Source: Pseudarthrobacter oxydans
GTDB taxonomy: Bacteria > Actinomycetota > Actinomycetes > Actinomycetales > Micrococcaceae
Direction: 5' to 3'
Assembly: GCF_013314975.1 (NCBI RefSeq)
Contig: NZ_JABTYH010000012.1
Span: 1 to 64,000 of the forward strand
Length of the DNA stretch: 64,000 nt
This document shows, piece by piece, positions 34,418-42,038 of this stretch. The translations under genes and the position numbers were made by a program. The notes beneath the pieces are model-generated. The model worked only from the letters and a program-made list of their open reading frames with translations. It made no database searches and was not told the DNA's origin. Every line of letters starts with the position of its first letter. Position 1 is the stretch's first letter.

Positions 34418-34729
34418 GTGGCCTTTTTGAAATATTCCCTGATCCGCCTGGCTCTCTTCGCGCCCCTGTTCGTGCTCTTCACCTTCCTGGAGCTGGGCGC
34501 CCTCATGTCCGTCATCTGCGCGGCCCTGATCGCCTTTGCGGTGAGCTACTTGTTTTTCCAGAAGCAGCGGGACGAAGCCGCAGCGGCCCTCCAGCACCGT
34601 TTCTCCGGCAAGGCCAAGCCGCTGCGCTCCGCCGGTGAAGTCCAGGACGCGCACGCCGAGGACGCCCTCCTGGACGCCAACCCTGACGTGACCATCAACA
34701 ACGACGCAAAGGGCCGCAAGCGCCCGTAG
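34418..34729 (+). CDS. DUF4229 membrane protein
   Basis: A 103-residue protein with two hydrophobic segments (LALFAPLFVLFTFLELGALM, then VICAALIAFAVSYLFF) followed by a basic and acidic cytoplasmic tail. It matches the DUF4229 family found next to menaquinone genes in actinobacteria, and here it converges on menA. The start is a GTG. Its role is unknown; the neighbourhood hints at respiration or membrane assembly. Confidence 0.7.
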   Translation: MAFLKYSLIRLALFAPLFVLFTFLELGALMSVICAALIAFAVSYLFFQKQRDEAAAALQHRFSGKAKPLRSAGEVQDAHAEDALLDANPDVTINNDAKGRKRP

Positions 34730-34768
34730 GCCCGCCGCGCCCCGCAGGCGGTGCTCCGCTAGAATCCG

Positions 34769-35650
34769 CTAGAAGCCGCGGCTGAGCACCAGTCCCAGGG
34801 AGAACAGCAGGCTGTAGCCGAGGTTGATCAGTCCGGTCTGCTTGAGGACCGGGATGAGGCTCTTGCGCTTGCGTCCGTTGATCATCAGCCACGCGGGCAT
34901 GAGGCAGGCAGGAATCAGCAGCAGCACTATCAGCATCCACGGCCGGCCGGGAGCCAGGATCACCACCAGCAGGATGGCCACGGCCAGCATCAGGACGTAG
35001 CTTTCGCGCGCATGCTTGTCGCCCAGCCGGACCGCCAGGGTCTTCTTGCCGGCCTGCATGTCCGTGGGGATGTCCCGGACGTTGTTGGCCATGAGCAGGG
35101 CGGTGGCGATCAGCCCGGTGCCGATCGCGCCGATGATGGCGGGCAGGTTGATCTGCCCGGCCTGGGTGTACGTGGTGCCCAGGGTTGCCACCAGCCCGAA
35201 GAACACAAAGACGAACACGTCGCCCAGGCCCATGTAGCCGTACGGGTTCTTCCCCCCTGTATAGCCCCAGGCGGCCATAACGCAGCCGAGCCCCACGAGG
35301 ATCAGCCACCAGCTCTGGGTGATCACCACCAGGACCAGGCCAAACACCATGGCGGCCGCAAACGCCGCGAACGCCGCCCGTTTCACGTGTTCGGGGCTTG
35401 CCGCCCCGGATCCCACCAGGCGCAGCGGGCCCACACGGTCATCGTCGGTCCCCCGGATGCCGTCCGAGTAGTCGTTGGCATAGTTCACCCCCACCTGGAG
35501 CAGGAGGGCCACCAGCGCCGCGAGGATGGCGTTGAACAGCAGGAACGAACCCATCTCGTAGGCTGCGGCGGAGCCGATCAGCACCGGCGCAATCGCTGCG
35601 GGCAGCGTCCGGAGCCGGGCGCCTTGGATCCATTGTGCGGCTGTAGCCAC
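34769..35650 (-). CDS. menA: 1,4-dihydroxy-2-naphthoate polyprenyltransferase
   Basis: A 293-residue UbiA-family membrane prenyltransferase that attaches the isoprenoid tail in menaquinone synthesis. The first Asp-rich prenyl-diphosphate motif is NYANDYSDGIRGTDDD (about residues 55-70) and the second is NNVRDIPTDMQAGKKTLAV (about 189-207). Eight or nine hydrophobic segments fit the fold. It is the third gene of menB-menE-menA. A direct repeat CCGCTAGAA occurs twice across its stop, probably a local duplication of no consequence. Confidence 0.92.
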   Translation of the reverse strand: MATAAQWIQGARLRTLPAAIAPVLIGSAAAYEMGSFLLFNAILAALVALLLQVGVNYANDYSDGIRGTDDDRVGPLRLVGSGAASPEHVKRAAFAAFAAAMVFGLVLVVITQSWWLILVGLGCVMAAWGYTGGKNPYGYMGLGDVFVFVFFGLVATLGTTYTQAGQINLPAIIGAIGTGLIATALLMANNVRDIPTDMQAGKKTLAVRLGDKHARESYVLMLAVAILLVVILAPGRPWMLIVLLLIPACLMPAWLMINGRKRKSLIPVLKQTGLINLGYSLLFSLGLVLSRGF

Positions 35651-35714
35651 GTTAAGTACCTCGCGTGTGTTGGGGGCGGCGGGAGGGGGTCCTGCCGGGT
35701 GGTGCAGGTCTACT

Positions 35715-36902
35715 TTACTTTCCCTGGTGCCGGGCTTTGAGCTCGGCGGTCATGGCCAGGCGGTCCGGTTTGCCGTTGGGAAGCAGCAGCAGCCCGGAGG
35801 CCGCCAGGACGGTTTTGGGCGCGAGGACGCCCAGCGTCCGGTGCCAGTGCTGTTCCAGGACGACGGCGGTGTCCCCGGCTTCCGCGCCCGGGGCCGCGTC
35901 CGGAGCAGGGTCCGCCAGCACAATGTAGGCCGCCACGGCCTGGCCCCACTCGGCGGAAGGAACCCCTGCCACGAAAGCCGCCGCGACGCCGTCGGACTTC
36001 TCCAGCTCTTCCTGCACGTGCGCGGCGGACACCTTTACGCCGCCGGTGATGATCACGTCGTCGGCCCTGCCCAGCACGGTCAGCCGGCCGTCGTCGTCAA
36101 TGCTGCCGAGGTCGCTGGTGCGGTACCAGCGCACGCCGTCCTCCTCGAAGAACGTGTCCGTGCTTTCCGGCGACTCGAGGTAGCCCGCGGCGATGGTGTC
36201 CCCGCCCAGCAGGATGCGCCCGTCCTCCTCGACCCGGACCGAGACGCCCTCCAGCGGGAAACCGTCGTAGACGCACCCGCCGCAGGATTCGGCGGAACCG
36301 TACGTGGTGATCACCCGCACTCCGGCCTCGCGGGCGGCCGCCAGCAGGGAAGCCGGGGCGGGGGCGCCGCCCAGCAGGACGGCGTTGAAGCGGCGGAGCG
36401 CGGCCAGGGTCTCAGGCGACGGTTCGTCGAGGAGCCGCTGCAGCTGGGTGGGGACCAGCGAGGTGAACCGGATTTTGTCCGTCAGCTCTTGGGCCGCGGC
36501 GGTGAAGGCCTCGGGCGTAAAGCCCTGGGACATGTCCATGACCCAGGGGCGGGTGCCCGCGAACAGGGAGCGCACCAGGACCTGGATGCCCGCAACGTAC
36601 TGCACGGGCAGCGCCAGGAGCCACTGGCCCTCGCCCTTGAGCGCCAGGGCCGTAGCCATCGAGGACGCCGCGAGGGACTCGACGGTCAGCACGGTGGCCT
36701 TGGGCGCGCCGGTGGAGCCGGACGTGCGGACCACGGCCACCGCGTCATCGCAGCCCGGGGTCTCCAGGTGTCCCACCACCAGGGCGCCGTCCCCGCCGAT
36801 GGAGAGTTCGACGGCGGGTCCCTCGCCATGGAGGGCGGCCGCCAGGGCCGTCAGGGCCGGCTCGATGTTGATGGGGCCGGCGGCTTTCGCTGGAGTATTC
36901 AT
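35715..36902 (-). CDS. menE: o-Succinylbenzoate-CoA ligase
   Basis: A 395-residue acyl-CoA synthetase of the AMP-binding family, compact as MenE proteins are. The adenylation motif TSGSTGAPKATVLTVES is near residue 73. YGSAESCGGCVYDG carries the nucleotide-binding Glu, and RTSDLGSIDDDGRLTVLGR is followed by the C-terminal Lys motif LPNGKPDR. It activates o-succinylbenzoate in menaquinone synthesis. The gene starts 13 bases after the menB stop with a GGAG site. The open extension to 30 upstream codons overlaps menB and is rejected. Confidence 0.9.
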   Translation of the reverse strand: MNTPAKAAGPINIEPALTALAAALHGEGPAVELSIGGDGALVVGHLETPGCDDAVAVVRTSGSTGAPKATVLTVESLAASSMATALALKGEGQWLLALPVQYVAGIQVLVRSLFAGTRPWVMDMSQGFTPEAFTAAAQELTDKIRFTSLVPTQLQRLLDEPSPETLAALRRFNAVLLGGAPAPASLLAAAREAGVRVITTYGSAESCGGCVYDGFPLEGVSVRVEEDGRILLGGDTIAAGYLESPESTDTFFEEDGVRWYRTSDLGSIDDDGRLTVLGRADDVIITGGVKVSAAHVQEELEKSDGVAAAFVAGVPSAEWGQAVAAYIVLADPAPDAAPGAEAGDTAVVLEQHWHRTLGVLAPKTVLAASGLLLLPNGKPDRLAMTAELKARHQGK

Positions 36903-36915
36903 GTTCCGCTCCTGC

Positions 36916-37884
36916 CTAGAAGTAGTGCGGGAAGGTGGACCAGTCGGGCTCGCGTTTTTGCAGGAAGGCTTCCTTGCCCTCCACCGCCTCATCCGTCATG
37001 TACGCCAGTCGCGTGGCCTCCCCGGCGAACACCTGCTGCCCGGCCAGGCCGTCGTCGGCAAGGTTGAAGGCGAACTTCAGCATCCGGATGGCCTGCGGCG
37101 ACTGGCGCGCGATGTCCGCGGCGTATTCCAGGGCAACCTCCTCGAGCCGTTCGTGGTCCACGGCCTCGTTGACGGCACCCATCCGAACCATGTCCTCAGC
37201 GGAATATTCGCGGGCGAGGAAGAAGATCTCGCGGGCTGCCTTCTGCCCGATCTGGCGGGCCAGCAGGGCCGAACCGTACCCGGCGTCGAAACTGCCCACC
37301 GTGGCGTCCGTCTGCTTGAACTTGCCGTGCTGGCGGGAGGCGATGGTGAGGTCCGCCACCACGTGCAGGGAGTGCCCGCCGCCGGCCGCCCAGCCGTTGA
37401 CGACGGCGATGACCACCTTGGGCATGGTCCGCATGAGCCGCTGGACCTCCAGGATGTGCAGCCTGCCGGCGCGGGCGGGGTCGATGGTTTCCTGCGTCTC
37501 GCCGTCTGTTTCTTGTATTACATACCGGTAGCCGTCACGGCCCCGGATCCGCTGGTCCCCGCCGGAACAGAAGGAGTGCCCGCCGTCCTTGGGGGAGGGG
37601 CCGTTGCCGGTAAGCAGGACGGTGGCGACGTCCGGGGACATCCGGGCGTGGTCCATGGCCCGGTACAGCTCGTCCACGGTGCCCGGCCGGAAGGCGTTGC
37701 GCACCTCGGGCCGGTTGAACGCGATCCGGACCGTCGGCAGGTCACGCACCCAGCCGCCGTCGGAATCCCGCTCCACCTGCCGGTGGTAGGTCATGTCCTG
37801 GAAGTCCTCGAAGCCGGCCACGGTGCGCCAGCGGGAGGGGTCGAAGACGTCGGACACCGAGGCGGGAATCTGTTTGCTCACCAT
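36916..37884 (-). CDS. menB: 1,4-dihydroxy-2-naphthoyl-CoA synthase
   Basis: A 322-residue crotonase-fold enzyme that cyclises o-succinylbenzoyl-CoA. MenB features are present: NRPEVRNAFRPGTVDELYRA, the oxyanion region FCSGGDQRIRG, VNGWAAGGGHSLH, the DATVGSFDAGYGSALLARQI stretch and the C-terminal WSTFPHYF. It is longer than most actinobacterial versions by an N-terminal segment of about 30 residues. It is the first gene of the menB-menE-menA operon, and its start has a standard spacing to the divergent region. Confidence 0.93.
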   Translation of the reverse strand: MVSKQIPASVSDVFDPSRWRTVAGFEDFQDMTYHRQVERDSDGGWVRDLPTVRIAFNRPEVRNAFRPGTVDELYRAMDHARMSPDVATVLLTGNGPSPKDGGHSFCSGGDQRIRGRDGYRYVIQETDGETQETIDPARAGRLHILEVQRLMRTMPKVVIAVVNGWAAGGGHSLHVVADLTIASRQHGKFKQTDATVGSFDAGYGSALLARQIGQKAAREIFFLAREYSAEDMVRMGAVNEAVDHERLEEVALEYAADIARQSPQAIRMLKFAFNLADDGLAGQQVFAGEATRLAYMTDEAVEGKEAFLQKREPDWSTFPHYF

Positions 37885-37903
37885 CCAAGTCTAGTAATCG
37901 GCC

Positions 37904-38344
37904 TCAGCTGATGCAGAACTCGTTGCCCTCGGGGTCCGCCATGGTGTGCCAGGAGTGCGGTCCCTGGCTGGCCGTCCACAGGAATGTGGCACCGCGCGCC
38001 TCAAGCTCCCGGCGGACCTCGTCCTTGTCCCTGCCGGCCAGGTTGATGTCCCAGTGCACGCGGTTTTTCACCGTTTTGGCCTCGGGCGCCGTCTGGAAGA
38101 GGAGGCGCCGTTCCGGGGCCTTGGCCTCCAGTTCCTCCGTCGGGCGGATCGCGCAGCCCTCGCGCCACACGAGGTTTCCCCGGTGGGTCATGGTCTGGTC
38201 CTCCGTGGCGAAGCCCTGCTCGATCATGGAGCGGATGAAAGCGGCGTCCTGGGGCTCCACGGACCACCCCAGGGTTTCAGCCCACCAGTCGGCCAGCTCG
38301 TGCGGACGGGTGCAGTCAATGACGATCTGGATGTTCAGTCCCAT
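37904..38344 (-). CDS. VOC-family (glyoxalase-like) protein
   Basis: A 146-residue protein with the paired beta-alpha-beta-beta-beta modules of the vicinal oxygen chelate superfamily. Features are IVIDCTRPHELADWWAETLG at the N-terminus and HWDINLAGRDKDEVRRELEA followed by WHTMADPEGNEFCIS at the C-terminus. It belongs to the glyoxalase-like type (Glyoxalase_6) common in actinobacteria. Metal-ligand His and Glu are recognisable, but the substrate is unknown. The ATG before GLNIQIVI was used; a 52-codon open extension is out of family. Confidence 0.7.
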   Translation of the reverse strand: MGLNIQIVIDCTRPHELADWWAETLGWSVEPQDAAFIRSMIEQGFATEDQTMTHRGNLVWREGCAIRPTEELEAKAPERRLLFQTAPEAKTVKNRVHWDINLAGRDKDEVRRELEARGATFLWTASQGPHSWHTMADPEGNEFCIS

Positions 38345-38376
38345 CCCACCAAGGTACGGTGGCACGTGCTTCTCGC

Positions 38377-39138
38377 CTAGGGCTGGACCTGCTGGAGTTG
38401 TTCGAAAACCTCCGGCGGGATGGCGTAGATGAACACCACGGCCAGCAGGTTCTTTGCCGCGTGCACAAAGTAGGCGAACATCAGGTTCTTCCCGGTCCAC
38501 ACGTAGACGAACACCAGCGTGGCGCCCATGGCCAGGTAGGGAAGCAATGCAGTGAAGGTGACCGCCTCCTGGCCCACGATGTGAAGGGCCGCGAACAGCA
38601 CCACGGAGAGGGCGCAGCAGATCCAGATGTTCACCCGCCGGCTCAGCTTGCCGATCAGCAGGTGGCGGAAGATGTATTCCTCCACGAACGGTCCCACCAC
38701 CACCAGCAGCGGGACCATCAGCCAGGCCGGGATCTGCTGGGCCAGTTGCTGCAGTCCCGCCTGGTTCTGGGATGTCTGGGCCTCGCCGCTGAGGGCCACC
38801 GCCACGGCGGTCAGGATCATCATGGCAATCACCGCTGCCGGGACCATCAGCAGCGTGAACCAGGGCCGGGTGGCCAGCACCGTGAGGTCACGGCCCACCA
38901 CCTTCCGGGCTGCCAGCACGGCAAGTATGCCCACTGAGGAATAAAAGAGCAGGTTGACAGCGTAGGAAGCTGCCGCCGGGCTGGGGGCTATCTGGCGGAG
39001 AAAGGGAGCCAGCAGGTCACCGGCCACGGCAAAGAAGCCGGCGATGGCCACGTAGGTGATGAGGGTGGCGAAATCCAGCGGCTTGAAGCGGTACAGCTCC
39101 GGCTGCGGTGCGGGCGGTATTCGGTGGGCGGTAGCCAT
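38377..39138 (-). CDS. CPBP-family intramembrane metalloprotease
   Basis: A 253-residue membrane protein with seven or eight hydrophobic segments. The CPBP (CAAX protease and bacteriocin-processing) motifs are present: EEYIFRHLLIG (the EExxxR motif), FAALHIVG and FAYFVHAAKN with the metal-binding His residues. Eukaryotic relatives cleave prenylated proteins; bacterial members often have unknown targets or confer peptide immunity. No bacteriocin gene is nearby. Confidence 0.83.
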   Translation of the reverse strand: MATAHRIPPAPQPELYRFKPLDFATLITYVAIAGFFAVAGDLLAPFLRQIAPSPAAASYAVNLLFYSSVGILAVLAARKVVGRDLTVLATRPWFTLLMVPAAVIAMMILTAVAVALSGEAQTSQNQAGLQQLAQQIPAWLMVPLLVVVGPFVEEYIFRHLLIGKLSRRVNIWICCALSVVLFAALHIVGQEAVTFTALLPYLAMGATLVFVYVWTGKNLMFAYFVHAAKNLLAVVFIYAIPPEVFEQLQQVQP

Positions 39139-39159
39139 GGCTTCAGCCTAACCTCCCAA

Positions 39160-39215
39160 CCAGGTAGCAGCAGATGTCGGTTTCAGCGGTCAAACGGACA
39201 TCTGCTGCTACCTGG
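39160..39215. repeat. REP-like palindrome, family A, copy 2
   Basis: CCAGGTAGCAGCAGATGTC and GACATCTGCTGCTACCTGG form perfect 19-bp arms around an 18-base loop. The element matches 15944-16004. It lies in the gap between the CPBP protease gene and the metal transporter promoter, and it would form a strong hairpin in RNA or cruciform DNA. Confidence 0.75.
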
Positions 39216-39230
39216 ATGGGCCGGGGTGCG

Positions 39231-39275
39231 TTGCTGGCCGAAACGTGCTTCCCGTAGAATCTTCGGTATGCCTAA
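39231..39275 (+). promoter_or_regulatory. Promoter and DtxR/MntR-like operator of the metal transporter
   Basis: TTGCTG (39231-39236) and TAGAAT (39255-39260) are 18 bases apart, placing the transcript start at about 39267, directly at the first ATG. TTCGGTATGCCTAA (39262-39275) is an imperfect palindrome (10 of 14 positions symmetric) resembling DtxR/MntR-type sites and sits on the start. Metal-dependent repression is inferred. Confidence 0.45.
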
Positions 39276-40242
39276 ATTTATGTTTCGGTGCGCCAAAGTA
39301 GCCGCCCGGACCCGCCCCGGGCGGACGGTGCGTTTCCGCGCCGCAGCCGTGGCCGCCGTCGTGCTTTCCCTCCTGCTGACCGCCTGCGGCGGGGGAGCTT
39401 CCGGTAACGGGGACGGCAAGCCCGTGGTCCTGACCACCTTCACCGTGCTGGCGGACATCGCCCGGAATGTTGCGGGCGACAAGCTGACGGTTGAGTCCAT
39501 CACCAAGGCCGGCGCAGAGATCCACGGCTACGAACCCACCCCGGGGGACATCAGGAAGGCCTCCAAGGCTGACCTCATCCTGGACAACGGACTCAACCTG
39601 GAGGCCTGGTTCGGGCAGTTCGTCGAGGGGCTGGACGTGCCGCACGCTGTGGTGAGCGAGGGCGTTGAAGTGATGTCCATCAGCGAGGACTCGTACCAGG
39701 GCAAACCCAACCCGCACGCCTGGATGTCGCCGGTCAATGTGCAGACCTACGTGGACAATATGGTCCGGGCCTTCAGCGACCTGGACCCGGACAACGCGGC
39801 TGCCTTCGCGGCGAACGGTGAGGCCTACAAGGCCGAGCTCCAGGCTGTGCAGGACCAGATGGCCGCAAGCCTGGCCGGCGTCCCGGAAAACCAGCGCGCC
39901 CTTGTCACGTGTGAAGGCGCATTCTCCTACCTGGCCCGCGACGCCGGGTTGAAGGAGGTCTACATCTGGGCGGTCAACGCCGAACAGCAGGCCACCCCGC
40001 AGCAGATCACCCGGGCCATCGAATACGTCAAGGCAAACCAGGTCCCCGCGGTGTTCTGCGAATCCACGGTGTCCGATGCCCCCATGCAGCAGGTGGTGGA
40101 GGCCACGGGGGCCCGCTTTGGCGGCACCCTCTACGTGGACTCCCTCTCGGAGGCGGACGGGCCGGTCCCCACCTACCTGGACCTGATCCGGCACGACGCC
40201 GAGGTCATTACCAAGGCCCTCACCGCCGGAGCGGGATCATGA
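39268..40242 (+). CDS. Metal ABC transporter substrate-binding lipoprotein (SitA/MntC-like)
   Basis: A 324-residue cluster A-I substrate-binding protein. The signal peptide ends in the lipobox LLTAC (about residue 40). Metal ligands expected for manganese/iron binders are all present: His in GAEIHGYEP, His in NPHAWMSP, Glu in CEGAFSYLA and Asp in YVDSLSE. The PTPGDIRKASKADLILDNGL segment is close to SitA/YfeA. No His-rich zinc loop is present, so manganese (or iron) is favoured over zinc. The first ATG coincides with the predicted transcript start, so translation may be leaderless; ATG at 39280 or GTG at 39328 are alternatives. It overlaps the ATPase gene by four bases. Confidence 0.85.
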   Translation: MPKFMFRCAKVAARTRPGRTVRFRAAAVAAVVLSLLLTACGGGASGNGDGKPVVLTTFTVLADIARNVAGDKLTVESITKAGAEIHGYEPTPGDIRKASKADLILDNGLNLEAWFGQFVEGLDVPHAVVSEGVEVMSISEDSYQGKPNPHAWMSPVNVQTYVDNMVRAFSDLDPDNAAAFAANGEAYKAELQAVQDQMAASLAGVPENQRALVTCEGAFSYLARDAGLKEVYIWAVNAEQQATPQQITRAIEYVKANQVPAVFCESTVSDAPMQQVVEATGARFGGTLYVDSLSEADGPVPTYLDLIRHDAEVITKALTAGAGS

Positions 40243-40982
40243 GCGCCCCGGCCATCGCCGTCGACAACGTCACGGTGCACTACGGCGAGGTCCTGGCCCT
40301 TGATGCCGCCTCGCTGACGGTGGACCCGGCACGGATCTGCGGCCTGGTGGGCATGAACGGCTCCGGGAAATCCACACTGTTCAAGGTGATCATGGGAATG
40401 ATCAAGCCCGACGCCGGCACGGTGCGGATTGGCGGCCAGTCACCTTCCAAGGCACGCCGGGAAGGAGGGATCGGCTACGTTCCGCAAAGCGAGGAAGTGG
40501 ACTGGCAGTTCCCGCTGTCCGTGCGCGACGTGGTGATGATGGGCCGGTACGGCCACCAGGGATTCACCCGCCGGGCGTCCAAGGCCGACAAGGCCGCCGT
40601 GGACGAGGCGCTGGACCGGGTGGAGCTCGGGGGGTACGCCGGCCGGCAGATCGGCCAGCTGTCCGGCGGCCAGAAGAAGCGTGCGTTCGTGGCCCGCGGC
40701 ATCGCTCAGGGTGCCACCATCATGCTGCTGGACGAGCCCTTCGCCGGCGTGGACAAGCGGTCCGAGGCCACCATCACCCGCCTGCTGCGCGAGCTCGCCG
40801 CGGACGGCTGCACCATCCTGGTGTCCACCCACGATCTCCATGCCCTCCCGCAGCTGTGCGACGAAGCCGTGCTGCTGATGCATAAGGTCCTCATGCACGG
40901 CCCGCCGGAGCGGGTGCTGCAGCCGGAAAACCTCGCCATGGCCTTCGGCCTGGACGTGCTCAACCGGAAGGAAGCGGGCTGA
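40239..40982 (+). CDS. Metal ABC transporter ATP-binding protein
   Basis: A 247-residue ABC ATPase with Walker A GMNGSGKST (about residue 39), signature LSGGQKKR (about 138), Walker B IMLLDEPFAG and the switch HDLHA. It energises import through the permease encoded two bases downstream. A segment SEEVDWQFPLSVRDVVMMGR is typical of manganese/zinc importers of the Sit/Mnt/Znu class. It overlaps the binding-protein gene (ATGA). Confidence 0.9.
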   Translation: MSAPAIAVDNVTVHYGEVLALDAASLTVDPARICGLVGMNGSGKSTLFKVIMGMIKPDAGTVRIGGQSPSKARREGGIGYVPQSEEVDWQFPLSVRDVVMMGRYGHQGFTRRASKADKAAVDEALDRVELGGYAGRQIGQLSGGQKKRAFVARGIAQGATIMLLDEPFAGVDKRSEATITRLLRELAADGCTILVSTHDLHALPQLCDEAVLLMHKVLMHGPPERVLQPENLAMAFGLDVLNRKEAG

Positions 40983-40984
40983 CG

Positions 40985-41854
40985 ATGGAACTCCTCCTCG
41001 AACCCCTCAGCTATGACTTCATGGTGCGGGCCATCGTCACCACCGCGCTCGCCGCCGTCGTCTGCGCAGTGCTCAGCTGCTGGCTGGTCCTGATCGGCTG
41101 GTCCCTGATGGGTGACGCCGTCTCGCACGCCGTCCTCCCCGGCGTCGTGCTGGCGTACATCGTGGGTGCCCCCTTCGCGCTGGGGGCGCTGGTGTTCGCC
41201 CTGATTGCCGTGACCCTGATCGGAGTGGTCCGCAATACCAGCCGGGTGAAGGAGGACGCCGCGATCGGCATTGTGTTCTCCTCGCTCTTTGCCCTCGGCC
41301 TGGTGCTGATTTCCGTCACGCCCAGCCAGACGGACCTGAACCACATCATTTTCGGCAACCTGCTGGGCGTGAGCATTCCGGACCTCATCCAGGTCCTGGT
41401 GCTGGGCGTGGTGGCTTTCGCCATCCTGATCCTCAAGCGGCGGGACCTCACCCTCTACGCGTTCGACCCCACCCACGCGCACGCCATCGGGCTGTCGCCC
41501 CAAAGGCTGGGGGCGCTGCTGCTGGGCCTGCTTGCCCTGACCTCCGTGGTAGCGCTGCAGACCGTGGGCGTTGTGCTGGTGGTGGCCATGCTGATCATCC
41601 CCGGTGCCACGGCCTACCTGCTGACGGACCGGTTCTCGCGGATGCTGGTCATCGCGCCGGTGGTCTCGGCAGCCTGCTCCATCACCGGCATCTACCTCAG
41701 CTATTACCTGGACACAGCCTCCGGCGCCATGGTGGTGCTCACGCAGGGTGTGGTCTTCGCCGTCGTCTACCTCTTCAGCCCGCGCCAGGGGCTGATCGGA
41801 ACCCGGCTGGCGAAGGCGCGGCGCAGGAAGGCCGCTGTGCTCGCCGCTGCCTGA
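40985..41854 (+). CDS. Metal ABC transporter permease
   Basis: A 289-residue integral membrane protein with eight or nine hydrophobic segments, of the ABC-3 permease family. GWSLMGDAVSHAVLPGVVLAY is the characteristic early loop and helix, and TVGVVLVVAMLIIPGATAYL is the conserved late helix of manganese/zinc transporters. It completes a three-gene sit/mnt-like operon. Its stop is followed by the leader region of the ABC-F gene. Confidence 0.9.
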   Translation: MELLLEPLSYDFMVRAIVTTALAAVVCAVLSCWLVLIGWSLMGDAVSHAVLPGVVLAYIVGAPFALGALVFALIAVTLIGVVRNTSRVKEDAAIGIVFSSLFALGLVLISVTPSQTDLNHIIFGNLLGVSIPDLIQVLVLGVVAFAILILKRRDLTLYAFDPTHAHAIGLSPQRLGALLLGLLALTSVVALQTVGVVLVVAMLIIPGATAYLLTDRFSRMLVIAPVVSAACSITGIYLSYYLDTASGAMVVLTQGVVFAVVYLFSPRQGLIGTRLAKARRRKAAVLAAA

Positions 41855-41882
41855 ACCGGTCAGCGCGTGACCCGGCTTCCGC

Positions 41883-42003
41883 TTGACTCGGCCACCCGCG
41901 GCGGGCAGGCTGGAGCGATGAAGTCCTAGCCAGCAGCCGGCCCTGCCGGGCTGCCTTCCCGAATCCAGGGCCGCCGTCGGGGACCGGAAAATCCGGTCCA
42001 CCC
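41883..42003 (+). promoter_or_regulatory. Leader region of the ABC-F gene with mini-ORF and hairpins
   Basis: TTGACT (41883-41888) with CAGGCT 17 bases on is a possible promoter. A three-codon ORF, ATG AAG TCC TAG (41918-41929, peptide MKS), starts where the transcript would begin. GCAGCCGGC / GCCGGGCTGC (41933-41954) and GGACCGG / CCGGTCC with loop AAAAT (41981-41999) can form hairpins before the ABC-F start. The plan resembles ribosome-mediated attenuators of antibiotic-resistance ABC-F genes. Confidence 0.4.
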
Positions 42004-42038
42004 CGCGGCCACACTGCGGAACTTTGCGAGGACTTCCC

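Noticed and set aside
34757..34775. CCGCTAGAA direct repeat at the menA stop.
   Set aside because: A nine-base duplication at one place is too short to imply a repeat element or recombination site.
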